Of a stretch of 64,000 nt of DNA, positions 24,918 to 35,090 are shown in pieces (positions within the stretch are counted from its first letter, which is position 1; each line of letters begins with the position of its first letter). The position numbers and the translations under genes are program-made. Where the stretch lies: positions 149,260,854-149,324,853 of the forward strand of contig CM038052.1 of the NCBI GenBank assembly GCA_021397845.1. The letters run 5' to 3'. Below the pieces are notes generated by a model. That model did not search any database. It saw only the letters and a list, made by a program, of their open reading frames with translations, and was not told the origin of the DNA. The stretch comes from Areca catechu (lineage: Eukaryota > Streptophyta > Magnoliopsida > Arecales > Arecaceae).

Positions 24918-25564
24918 GAATCCATCAATCTTACATTGATGCAGAGTTGGATGCTCTAGAAATGCTCCGGTTTTCATCCATCAGCTACTGGAGAGGATAT
25001 TCAAGAGGAGGATGACGACGATAATGTAGATCTCACACGATTTTTTTATTTTGATATTATATATTTACTTTTTAGTAGTATAAGTAAATGAAATGATAAA
25101 AATTATACTTTTAAATATAATATAATTAGATTTTTTTATTTATAATTATGATTGTTATTTGTTACTTTATTTTTAATATTGTTTAAGAATTCTAATTATT
25201 CATTATTATCATTAAAATTAAAATTTAAAAAAATTTAATTACTTATTTTTAAAAAATTAAAAAATTTGTAGTGATGACATTTGTCATCGATAAATCATTA
25301 TTATCGATGATGATTTTTGCCAATAGATTTTTTGGTCACTAATAATTTTTTTTAATTATTTTTTAAAAAATAAAAATATTATTAGCGATAGAAGATTGTT
25401 ATCACTAATACCATCTCTAATTACCCTTATTAGCGATAGCCCATAAACCCATTACCAATAAGTGTTTGTTATGATAGGGATTTATCTGACAGCCTATTAG
25501 TGATGGAAAATCAAGCATTAGCGATGGTGTTTAGCCATTGCTAAAAGCCTATTTTTTTGTAGTG

Positions 25565-25828
25565 CTCATCCTAATCCTTTTTAAGTTTGGGAACCTCTAC
25601 TCCATCTACTTTAATGGTGGATGTGTGTGGACCATTGATTATTACTCTCCAAAGTTGATAATCAAGTACTTAAACATAGATACACATTCATGATTTCTAA
25701 TATATGTAATTTATATCGGTGAACAAAGAAGGTCTATTTGAAGATTATCCTTCGACAAGAAAAATACTAAGTTAGGTTGTTTTTTTATCTTACTCTTGAT
25801 CATTGGATCAAATATAGCTGAGTACCAA
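25565..25828 (-). pseudogene. Copia gag start, right of CACTA
   Basis: N-terminal gag and leader, minus strand, cut off from 21033 by the CACTA insertion. It contains 'INGPHTSTIKVDGVEVPKLKKD', as expected near the gag N-terminus, homologous to 1776-2026. Confidence 0.65.
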
Positions 25829-25840
25829 GCTTTGATACCA
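25829..25840 (-). other. Copia primer-binding site
   Basis: TGGTATCAAAGC on the minus strand, five bases inside the LTR edge; one mismatch to TGGTATCAGAGC. Confidence 0.75.
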
Positions 25841-25845
25841 CTTAT

Positions 25846-28164
25846 TGATCAGCCAAACAACCCAAGAGGGGAGGTGAATTAGATTTTTTAAAAATTAAAA
25901 CTCAAGTATATGATGCTTGAAAAGTGAATGTGAGTAGAAATATATGTTGAAGCAAATATAAATTAAAATACTAAAAATGAATACAAGTATCAATATAGCA
26001 CACACAAATATAAGAGATTTTATAGTAATTTAGTGCCCCAGCACCTACATCCACTTTCTAAGCTTCCCATTAAATTTTTTTTACTATAATCTATCCAAGA
26101 TTATAGCTGGATTATTTTATCAGGCTCATAATTCAAAACTCTCTACATATTATTTTCTATGGCTCACAATCCAAAATCCTTTTAGCCAATCCTGACTTAA
26201 ACATACCTAACTTCAATGTCCAACTGAAGTAGGCAACAATAAACAAGAAGGAAATAATAAGATTACAAAAGCTCCTTAAAAAGACCAAGAATAAGACTTT
26301 TATGTATAGACGAAGGAGTCTCCTAAAGTCTAAGGAATCTTCAATGCTTGTCTCCTTGCTAAGAAGCTAATAATTGAAAGAATTTTGTAGATGATTGAAA
26401 GTTGGAGCTCTTAAATCAAGACTTTTAACTTTTTTCTTTAATCTTGATGGCACTTAGAATATTCTAAGTTTGATTGTTATCTTTAATGAATTTGGTGACC
26501 TTGAAGTATACTTCCAATGTCCAAATAGTTGTTTCTAGCTAATATAGCCATTAGGAACAAAACTGGATCAATCTGAACTTTCTGTAGAACTAGCAATTAT
26601 ACTTGTCAGCAGTTTTTGAGTCAACTCACATCACTATTGAGTTGACTCAGATCATATCCGAGTTAGCTCAATCTTCTGTTAAGTAGACTTAGTCTTCTTT
26701 CTCCAAAATATACCTTTCTATTTTTCACTATTAAGTCGGCTCAGATCCTTGGAATCGACTCGATTTCCATCTTAGTCGACTCAGTTAACATTTGAGTTGG
26801 CTCACCAGTCAACCTCCAAAATTCAGCTTCTATATAATTAGCTCTCCCTGTCGAGTTGACTCATGGTTCCATCCAAGTCGGCTCAATAATGTGCCAGCTG
26901 AAACTCTCCTATCCCAAGATGAAACTCTTATATATCATGTTGAAACTTTGATTTTTCAAAACTTTCTTAACTTCATGTCCCAACATACCAGGGGCGGACC
27001 ACACCAATTTGTTCACGGGGTGCCAAAAAATATTAATAAATAATCAAGGAAGCGAGATGGGCTCCATCATGGCATCCTTGCTATCGTTCCCCACCAGGCC
27101 GCCATGGCCACAGTCCATAGGCCACAAGCCCATAGGCCAAAAGCCCACAACCATGATTAATAAAGCAAAACTTGTCTGTTGCTTTGGAGCCACGGACGGA
27201 CGGAGCCACGAGAGGGCTTCGCTACCTCGGTTGCTTTGGAGTCACGGACGGACGACGAAGGGCTTCTCTTCGATCGAACCATCAAAGAGACGAAGATGCC
27301 GGAGCCCGGAAGACGGAGAGGGAGAGAGTCACGACTCACAATCCCATGGACCCTCTCTGGCGGAGCGGTGGCCTGGTCGTCAGCAAAGCAGCGAACTAGT
27401 GATTAGCAAAGGTCCGAAGGAGACGGCGATGCGCCGATGCCATGGTGGCCCGGGGTAGGGAGTCTGGTCTGGGGACGGTGGGTTGGCACCGACGGTGTGG
27501 CACGGTGGCACCGCGACGGGTGGGGGCGTGGGCCACGTGGGACCGTGGGGGCAACGGGTGCCCTGTTGTCACCTGTTGGGGACGGCGGCGGCGGGCAAGT
27601 GCCGAGTGAGTTAGGGCTTCCGAATTTTGGAGGAGGAGTCTAGCGAGTAGCTGCGTCTCCCAGGTCTTCTCCATTTTTTTTAATAAGGTTTTTTAGGAAT
27701 TTTTTTTACCGATTGTTTTTTCTTTATAAGACTCGATTTGGGATTTTTTACCGATTTTTTTGGATTGTTTCCGGGATTGTTTCAAAGAATTCGAGGGGGG
27801 CCAAATACCTATTTCTGGGATTGTTTCCGAAGAGTTCGAGGGGGACCAACAGGATTGTTTCCGAAAAATTCGAGGGAGGGCCAAATACCTGTTATACATG
27901 AATTTAGCATGAATTTAGCTTGGTATAAAGCCGTTTACCAGAAAATTAGGGGGCTAAGGCCCCCCCGGCGGTCCGCCACTGCAACACACTATTTTTACAT
28001 AATTTTCATTGACTTTTTTATATCTTTTGTGCTTCAAAAACTTATGTTTCAAATACATAGTTTTATCCTTAACATTTCCTGAAACATTAACTCATTTAAC
28101 TTATTAGTCACATTATATACTCAAATATTTTATTATTCATCAAAATCAATCCTTAAGACCAACA
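25846..28164 (-). mobile_element. Copia 5' LTR
   Basis: On the minus strand it begins TGTTGGTCTTAAGG at 28164 and ends GGCTGATCA at 25846. Without the hAT-like insertion (26989-27981 plus 8 bp) it is about 1.32 kb. It is clearly homologous to 10757-12052 but visibly diverged, so the copia insertion looks old. A cluster of GAGTCGACTC-like motifs lies at about 26610-26890. Confidence 0.8.
26989..27981. mobile_element. Non-autonomous hAT-like element
   Basis: Terminal inverted repeats CAGGGGCGGACC and, at the right on the opposite strand, CAGTGGCGGACC. Flanked by 8-bp duplications CAACATAC (26981-26988) and CAACACAC (27982-27989), one mismatch. The LTR at about 11870 has the unoccupied site. 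The 993-bp interior lacks transposase. A GC-rich block at 27170-27640 contrasts with the AT-rich surroundings, with a near-repeat 'ttgctttgga.ccacggacggacg' at about 27179 and 27232. 27770-27880 has three copies of a 'gggattgtttccgaa.aattcgaggg' unit. Overlapping ORFs in all frames of the GC block show no known domain. Confidence 0.8.
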
Positions 28165-28480
28165 CCATCTTGCCTATTTATAAGGTTACATGGAGTAACA
28201 AATGTTGTTAGGGAGGTAGCCCTCTCTGATAGGTGTAATAGAATCTGACAGGATATTGGGATCTTGTCTCTTGGAATCCTTTCCATTAGTATTTTTTTTA
28301 TTATGATAGTTAATTTTATTATGATGCTGTCTCCCACAAACTTGTCAGCTACAATGTCACGATCACTGTTGGAACAGCTAAGATAGCTAGGATTAACTAT
28401 CATCATCCACTTGGGTGTCATTAGCTCCAATGTTAAGGTGGTGTGTTTGGTGCCAAGAAAAAACATGCTTGACTGATAGA
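28165..28480. other. Flanking DNA, no feature seen
   Basis: Sequence just outside the copia 5' LTR. No gene, RNA or repeat boundary recognised. Confidence 0.4.
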
Positions 28481-28603
28481 GAAATGGGCATGGTCGAGAG
28501 AGAAATGGGCATGGTCAAGAGAGAACGGACTTGACCAAGACTAGATAGACATGACCGAGAAAGAAATGGGCCTGGTCAAGAGAGAACGGGCCTGGCTGAG
28601 AGA
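28481..28603. repeat. 21-bp minisatellite
   Basis: About six imperfect 19-21-bp units of the type 'gaaatgggcatggtcgagaga', followed at 28610 by 'gctctgatgctatagc'. Length variation of this array between individuals is likely. Confidence 0.7.
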
Positions 28604-29033
28604 GGGGCTCTGATGCTATAGCATACCAAATTAAATATGTATCTTAGTCGGATCAGAGCAAATATTCGATGGATGCATGGTAGAGATGTGAGTCAGGCCC
28701 AACTAAGTGGCTCTCAATGTGAGGTGTTGGAGCTAGTCGGTGTAATGGCTTGCTTGATCATCTTTCACTCAATAAATTACCAGGTGAGCCAATAGTGATA
28801 GTCATCTCCTTCGTGACTAGTGATCTGGTGATTGTTTTCCACTTAGTCGATGACATAGTCAATGATGTAGTCGGTGGTGTAGCTGTTGGTCATCTGGAAG
28901 GTGTCTCCATCTTGGCTAGTTGTCCGATAGGCATTTTGAAATCAAGTAGATGGTTACCATAACAAACACTGTCCTCAAGAAAAAAGAAAAGTAATGAAAA
29001 AGAGCATGGCATGCTTATCTTTCAACCAAAAAG
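28604..29033. other. No gene recognised
   Basis: Moderately AT-rich sequence with an open stretch at 28750-28962 lacking any recognisable domain. Nothing else identified. Confidence 0.35.
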
Positions 29034-29185
29034 TAAGCATAATTTCTCCGTTGTAATGTAGTGCTATATAATTATGCCTGAAAGATAAGCATAATATTCT
29101 CCGTTGTAATGTAGTGCTATATAATTATGCCTGAAAGATAAGCATAATATTCTCCGTTGTAATGTAGTGCTATATAATTATGAGA
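29034..29185. repeat. 53-bp tandem repeat, three copies
   Basis: Units start near 29034, 29086 and 29139 and are almost identical. Each unit begins 'agcataat' and ends 'ataattatgc', so each can fold back on itself. The sequence before the array ('catgcttatctttcaa') is the inverse of the unit joint 'tgaaagataagcat'. Confidence 0.8.
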
Positions 29186-30204
29186 TGGGGATAAGAGCAT
29201 GTTATTCAAACACAACTTAGGCTTATCCTGGTTGATTGGCTGCGTTGAGAATTTAAGAAGTAACACCACTTCAAAACCATGCTTTTAATAGCTTATAATC
29301 CAAGTCCTATATCTAATTGTGTAAAATATAAAACTATCACCAAACAATTGCAGTACACTTTGGCCCTTTTTTTTTTCGCTCCAAAATAATAATAAAATTT
29401 AGTGGAGAGACACGACATATCAATTGCAAAACACAAGGAGAAATTTTAATGAACTTTCAGGATGTTTGGTTGGATGGATTTGGAGTCATGAATAGAAATG
29501 AAAATGGATGGCTCTCATTCCAATCATTTGATTAGGAGAAATCTTATTTTTATTTGATTTGGAGATGGAATGAAAATGGTTTGATCCTTCTAAAATTCAA
29601 TTATAATTTTTTTCTAAGAATTTTAATTTTAATTCAGATAAGGATCCTGATTTCAATTCCATTCATGAACTAAATATTTTAGAAGATATAGCCATTTTGA
29701 CTTCTATTCCAATTCATTCCGTTTCCAATCCGATTTTGATTGCGATCGTGAACTCAAATGGTTGCACTACGGTTGGTAAGCAATGTTTGCCGATGTCTAA
29801 TCTATACAAATTTAGAAGTGCATATGGGTATCTTAAATTACATTGTTTGCTCATGTTAACATTGTTATGCATTATTGAATCATTATAACATCATGATATT
29901 TATAAATTTAAATCACGTATTCATTGTTTTCTGGAATGTTAAGCATATATGTGCTTCTAATACGTGTGTGCATTTTAGATATAAAGAAAAAATTATAAAT
30001 ACTAAGAGTGTCAACGAGGCTGATAATTGACTAACGCGATGTTAACCCAACCCAAAATATTTGGATTTTAAATTTATACTTGAAATACTTATCTGGTGGT
30101 AGGGAATTGGTACTGTGGGCTTCAAAGTAGAACTGATGCCTTGCTATACCTTTCTTGGATATAACAAAGAGATAAGTAATTTAGAACTAAATCTTACTAT
30201 CATA
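29186..30204. other. No gene recognised
   Basis: AT-rich sequence. The block 29460-29760 starts 'ggatgtttggttggatgg', which looks like a MITE end, but I could not find its partner. No coding sequence. Confidence 0.35.
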
Positions 30205-30639
30205 GGGTCCATTCTTTTATGATAAAAAAATTTATCTAAAAAAATATATTTTTCTCGATAAATATCTTTTAGATAATATTTTAACAAAAAAATAATTTAT
30301 TTATATTTTTTAATATAAAAAATTGATTTTGAAATTTATTATCCATGTTCATTTATGTTACTACTTTTATAGATAGGTTGTTAAAATTTATTCATATTTT
30401 TCATAGTATCCTTTATGTTTTTGATGTATAAAGGATATTGGTAGTGTTTGGTAACGGAATAGCCAGCTGGAATAAGGGCTTATTCGCGGTTAAAATGCCA
30501 AACGATCCAATTAACGAGGGAGAATTGGAGAGATATTTTATTCCGGTCAACCGCCTCTTATTCACGAATTCTAATTCCATGGGTCCCCATGGAATTACGT
30601 TATTCGTGATTTGGTATTCCAGGGGCATCCATGTAAATG

Positions 30640-31005
30640 GCCGATCCAGTGTTCTTCCCGAACCCTCTTCGTCCCGACTCATTCTGAAGAGAAGGCCTTG
30701 ATTTCTTCGTCTCGCTCCGGTGTCTCCGTCCCCTGTACTCCTTATTCACGGTCAGTCTCCTCCCAGGTATGGTATTGTTTGGTCCCTCTCTTCCTCAATC
30801 TCCTTTATTATCAAGAGCAACGGTTAGGGCATCGGATTTTAGGGTTTATGGGGGCTTAAAATCAGAGAATATTTGGTCCCTCTCTTCCAATCTCTTTTGT
30901 CCTTTGTCTGAGACGGAAGCAGTGAAGTCTCTGTCTCTCCGTGGCTAGCCTTCCGGCTTCGCCGTTCTGATCGTCGTCTTCATCGTTCCGATCGTCTTCT
31001 CTAAG
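30640..31005 (+). promoter_or_regulatory. Probable 5' leader exon of transposase
   Basis: A GC- and pyrimidine-rich region, unlike the AT-rich surroundings, ending at a good splice donor 'ctaag|gtaaaat' (GT at 31006-31007). A splice acceptor 'tgattag' lies directly before the transposase ATG at 32128. An intron of about 1.1 kb (31006-32127) in the 5' leader is therefore likely. Overlapping GC-rich ORFs on either strand here are compositional artefacts. Confidence 0.4.
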
Positions 31006-32127
31006 GTAAAATCTCCATTGCTTCACTGCGAGCCCAACCCCGCCGCCGTCCCCTGTTCCATGCGACCCCACCGCCGCCCCCGACTCCGTGTGACCCCCTC
31101 TACCCACACGACCCCCCAGGCTTCGATCTCCCTCCCCGGCCCCAGTGCACGCACCCGAGGTCCCGATGCCCCCTACCCTCCCCCAGCATGACCCGCAGCT
31201 CTTCCCTGCTCCGATCTCCCTCCTCGGCTCTGGTATACGCACCCGATGTCCTCTCGGCCCCCGTGTGATCCCAAGCCCACCTCCTCGGCTCCGATCTCCT
31301 TCCTCAACCCCGGCGCCCACAACCGATGCAGGACGCCCATGCGTTCAACCCCAAGCCCCTACTCTAATCTCCTTCTCCAGGCTCCGGCGATCACACCTGA
31401 TGACCGATGCCCAGAGGCCATAATTTTTTTGGATTGGTGGTTTTGAGTTTCCAGGGGTTTAGTGATTTGGTCTGGTGCATTCTATGTTTCTCCGGATTTT
31501 TCTGTCTTTCTCTACTTGGAAAGCTTAATGGTATGATATGTGATATATTAAAAGAAATCGGAAACTGAATGCTAATGGTATGATATATGATATTTCAAAT
31601 CATTTGTAAATGTATATATTCGAAACTTGAAACATAGCTATGGATGTGGGATCATTGATTGCATCTGCCACACAACTTACATATGAAAATATAATCCTTG
31701 GACATTTATAACCAGAAAATATTACTTTAACAATTTCAAAAACACTAATCATACTCTACTGTTGTAATTGTTGATATTTTTATACCTAATTTATGTTTTA
31801 TTTATGTTTTGTCGGTGATACAGTCTTGGATAAAAATGTCTAAATCTCAACACCTGTAATAGAAAGTGCTGACATCTACAGGCCTAGCTGGCCTTGAATC
31901 TCTCATATGCATTTTGTTTGACCTAAATGTTGAAAGTTTTAAACAGTTGTTGATGTTTCATCTTATTTAGTTATGATATACAGTAAGCTCGGAACTTATT
32001 ATATGTTGTTTGAGTTCTTGCTTTATCATATTTTCTCGTATCTGGTTATGTTTGTCTTTTGTACTATGTATAAATGCAAATATATTTCAATATTATATGG
32101 CATTAACTTGTTTTCTATTTTGATTAG
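31006..32127 (+). other. Probable leader intron
   Basis: Begins GC-rich (to about 31450, CCCC/CCGG-rich) and then AT-rich, ending 'tctattttgattag' before the start codon. No coding domain seen. Confidence 0.4.
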
Positions 32128-33555
32128 ATGGATCCTAGGTTGAATGAGCTACTGCAATTCATTATAAATGACGATAACTTTTGGGATGATATCCTTATCG
32201 CATTGTTAAATAGTGGTTTAACATCAATGGGCGAAAGCAATGTAGTGTCAAGGGTACCATGTCGAACATGTCCATTTTCAGGTCATCAATTCATTACAGA
32301 CATTCTCAGTGGACATCCTGAAAGGGGTTATAACCACTTTCGAATGACAAATACAATGTTCGTTCAGTTAGAGGAACTACTTGTTTCACGTGGACTTCTT
32401 CGTGGCAGTCGTTACGTGACTGCTAAGGAACAATTGGGTTTTTTTTTGTACGGTATAGGGCATTGTGTCACCAATAGGGTTTTGGCTGAGACCTTCCAAC
32501 ATTCGGGAGAGACAATATCCAGGTACTTTAACACAGTCTTGAAAGCAATCTGTAACCTAAAACATGATTATATAGTTCAACCAGATGACGATGTGGTGTA
32601 CATCCGCGCATCCGTGATAGCAATCTTTTCCATCCATTTTTCAAGGTACGTTTCCATAAATATGAATTTCATTAAATTTTTTATTGGTTATTCGATTTTA
32701 AGCATTATGTTGCATCACAGAATGCTGTAGGTGCTGTTGATGGCACACACATACCTGCACTAATCAAGTTGAGCAAACAACCTCGGTTTCGAAATCGGAA
32801 GGGAACGATTTTACAAAACGTTATGGCTGCTGTCTCGTTTGATCACTCTTTCCTTTTCATTTGTACTGGATGGGAAGGTTCGGCAGCTGACATGCGTGTT
32901 TTGCGATGGTGTGTGGAGATGGGTGGATTTAATGTTCCAGATGGAAAATATTACCTAGTTGACTCTGGATATGCGAATACAGATAAGTTCCTTGCTCCCT
33001 ATCGTGGGAATAGATATCATCTAAGTACATTCAGAAATCCCCGATCTCGTCGATATTCCAACCAACGAGATTTGTACAACCATAGACATGCACAATTGCG
33101 TAATTGTGTAGAGAAGTCATTTGGAATTCTAAAAAAGCGTTTCAAGATTTTGAGGACTGCCATTCCATTTCCCTTCAAGGTTCAAAAGTGTATAGTCATG
33201 GCTTATTGCATTATTCATAATTTCATTAGGCGTAACCAGGAAATGACAAGTACTTCAACATGTCATTAGCACCGGAGCCTGCTGATAACGATGATGATGA
33301 CTTAGATCCATTTGTTATTGTTGGTGATGATGAAAGCCGTAGAGGAGAAGATCTACAAAATTCTATAGCAAGCAGGCTATGGATTGATCATCAAAATAGG
33401 GGTAGGTTAAAATGGAAGTAGCAAATGAGATACATTTGAATGTATTCATATAATGATTTCATGATTTCGTAAACCCTCCATCTACCATTAATTATATAAC
33501 TAATTGTAAATTTCTGTATCTTTTTCCTTATATAGGAAGACAACGTGGTTGTTAA
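32128..33555 (+). pseudogene. PIF/Harbinger DDE transposase
   Basis: Cuts and pastes the element. Exon 1 runs from ATG 32128 to 32645 (start MDPRLNELLQF), with the helix-turn-helix-type part GIGHCVTNRVLAETFQHSGETISRYF. Intron 32646-32720 (GT...AG, 75 bp) is followed by NAVGAVDGTHIPA. The three catalytic residues are visible: Asp in DGTH (32739), Asp in AADMRVLRW (32889), Glu in NCVEKSFGILKKRF (33111). There is one frame break near 32595 (before IRDSNLFHPFF) and another near 33240, where one A seems lost from an A run; the correct frame then gives KYFNMSLAPEP, an acidic patch and SIASRLWIDHQNRG. A second intron, 33402-33535, joins to a short end stopping at TAA 33553-33555. With two small frameshifts it is probably inactive, but it is well preserved. 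Confidence 0.8.
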
Positions 33556-33567
33556 TTGCATCTACTT

Positions 33568-33909
33568 ATGTCTTCGGGAAGGTATTATGTCATCTTCGAG
33601 GGTCGTCAAAGGGGAGTTTATGAGTCATGGCCAGATTGTCAACGTGAAGTATCGGGTTACCCCCATGCTTTATATAAAAAGTATAGAACAAAAGCCGAGG
33701 CATTTGAAGCATTTGACATATATATTCGAGGCCTCCAAAATCCAATACTTCATCAAAATGTTATCAATGAGGTTGACAGAGATATGTTTGTTTGTGGCAG
33801 AACCACCACTGGGTCACGATCTTCTCTAATGGCTGTATTAATAGTTGGCATCATCATAAGATATCTGCTGGAATGTGTTCATGTGGTCTTATATGAACTG
33901 TTTGTTTAA
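33568..33909 (+). CDS. RNase H1-type hybrid-binding domain protein
   Basis: 113 codons from ATG 33568. Residues about 4-50 (RYYVIFEGRQRGVYESW, QREVSGY, AEAFEAF) match the RNA:DNA hybrid-binding domain found at the N-terminus of eukaryotic RNase H1 and in caulimovirus inclusion-body protein VI. The remaining residues include a hydrophobic stretch (SLMAVLIVGIIIRYLL) that could be a membrane helix or a chance product of decay. The ORF begins 12 bases after the transposase stop and is in the same frame, in the same predicted terminal exon. It may be a former C-terminal domain of the transposase cut off by one stop codon, a second cistron, or a captured exon. No RNase H catalytic domain follows. 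Confidence 0.65.
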   Translation: MSSGRYYVIFEGRQRGVYESWPDCQREVSGYPHALYKKYRTKAEAFEAFDIYIRGLQNPILHQNVINEVDRDMFVCGRTTTGSRSSLMAVLIVGIIIRYLLECVHVVLYELFV

Positions 33910-34344
33910 AGTTATATATATTATGTAATAGTAGGATTTGTACTAGGACCTTTAACCCGTATGATACTTTTCTTTAGTGGTACACGTATAATATTTCTTT
34001 ATCTTCATTACTCCTTGCATATCTACTTATCAAATTTAAGATGTATGCATGTTATCGATTTTGGCTATAATGAATGGCTGCCATAAAATGGAGATTGGCT
34101 ACGAGACATTAGTTGATTCATTAAACTACTTTTCTTCTTTTATAACCATGAATATTCGATTATTTTATAATTCAAATTCTCTGAGCCACATTGTTCATAC
34201 TTGGTTTTTGTCGATTTTGCCTTTTATATTCTCAAGTTGTATTGTTGATATGATTTTCATGTTTGAAGCCCTATAACAATATTATATAAAAGATTTCTGG
34301 ATGGATTATATTGGTTGAGTTCAATACGACCCATTAATTAACCA
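33910..34344. other. Harbinger interior, nothing seen
   Basis: AT-rich, no gene; it leads into the 253-bp repeat array. Confidence 0.4.
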
Positions 34345-35090
34345 TGTGTATTTTTAATTGCTCAGGTTCTTATTGTGATATTTGTATCATAAAGTCCCAG
34401 GTTCATATGTGTGGCAATGATGAGAGGCTGACCACTGATAGAGCATTGCTTGGAAACAATAGTTAAGGTTCTTATGTATGGGTTCTTCCTATTGTAGCCG
34501 CTTTGCTCTGATGTTGTAAAATTTGAATATCTTCTGAGCCACCATTTCAATTGTGCTGCTGATTTTACTTGATTAAGACAGCCCATTTTTATCATCAACG
34601 TGTATTTTGAAATAGTGGATTCTTATTGTGCCATTTGTATCATAAAGTTCCAGGTTCATATGTGTGGCAATGATGAGGGGCTGATCACTGATAGAGTATT
34701 GCTTGGAGACAATAGTTGAGGTTCTTATGTATGGGTTCTTCCTATTGTAGCCGCTTTGCTCTAATATTGTAAAATTCGAATATCTTCTGAGCCACCATTT
34801 CAATTGTGCTACTGATTTTACTTGATTAAGATAGCCCATTTTTATCATCAACGTGTATTTTGAAATAGTGGGTTCTTATTGTGCCATTTGTATCATAAAG
34901 TTCCAGGTTCATATGTGCGGCAATGATGAGGGGCTGATCACTAATAGAGCATTGCTTGGAGACAATAGTTGAGGTTCTTATGTATGGGTTCTTCCTATTA
35001 TAGCCGCTTTGCTCTAATGTTGTAAAATTCGAATATCTTCTGAGCCACCATTTTAATTGTGCTGCTGATTTTACTTGATTAAGACACCCA
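34345..35090. repeat. 253-bp tandem repeat, three copies
   Basis: The phrase 'ttcttattgtg' recurs at 34368, 34620 and 34873, a spacing of 252-253 bp. The units are highly similar over their whole length. Minus-strand ORFs of 78-99 codons recur in each unit but follow the DNA repeat and have no known domain. A diverged fourth copy lies at 36860-37045. Confidence 0.85.

Larger units (their letters stand above)
21034..25564 (+). mobile_element. CACTA (En/Spm) transposon
   Basis: The right end reads, on the minus strand, CACTACAAAAAAATAGGC; the left end is a decayed 'agctacaagaaaataggt'. Both match the CACTACAAGAAAA terminus of plant CACTA elements. The trinucleotide CTC occurs at both borders (21030-21032, 25565-25567), fitting the 3-bp duplication. 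The uninterrupted gag copy at about 1760-1775 shows the empty site ('catgtcttgctcatccc'). Subterminal repeats 'ttagcgatgg / ttagcaat / gctaataa' crowd 21050-21480 and 25265-25560. Length is 4.5 kb and the transposase is broken. Confidence 0.85.

Noticed and set aside
27009..27674. Overlapping ORFs in the GC-rich block
   Set aside because: Open frames exist in most phases on both strands, as expected from GC-rich DNA with few stops; no domain recognised.
28610..28625. Primer-binding site of another LTR element ('gctctgatgctatagc')
   Set aside because: Two or more mismatches to the Met-tRNA site and no LTR edge beside it.
29460..29760. MITE beginning 'ggatgtttggttgg'
   Set aside because: No matching inverted end or target duplication was found.
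30862..31446. Gly/Arg-rich and Pro-rich ORFs on both strands
   Set aside because: Compositional artefact of a GC-rich leader/intron upstream of the Harbinger transposase.
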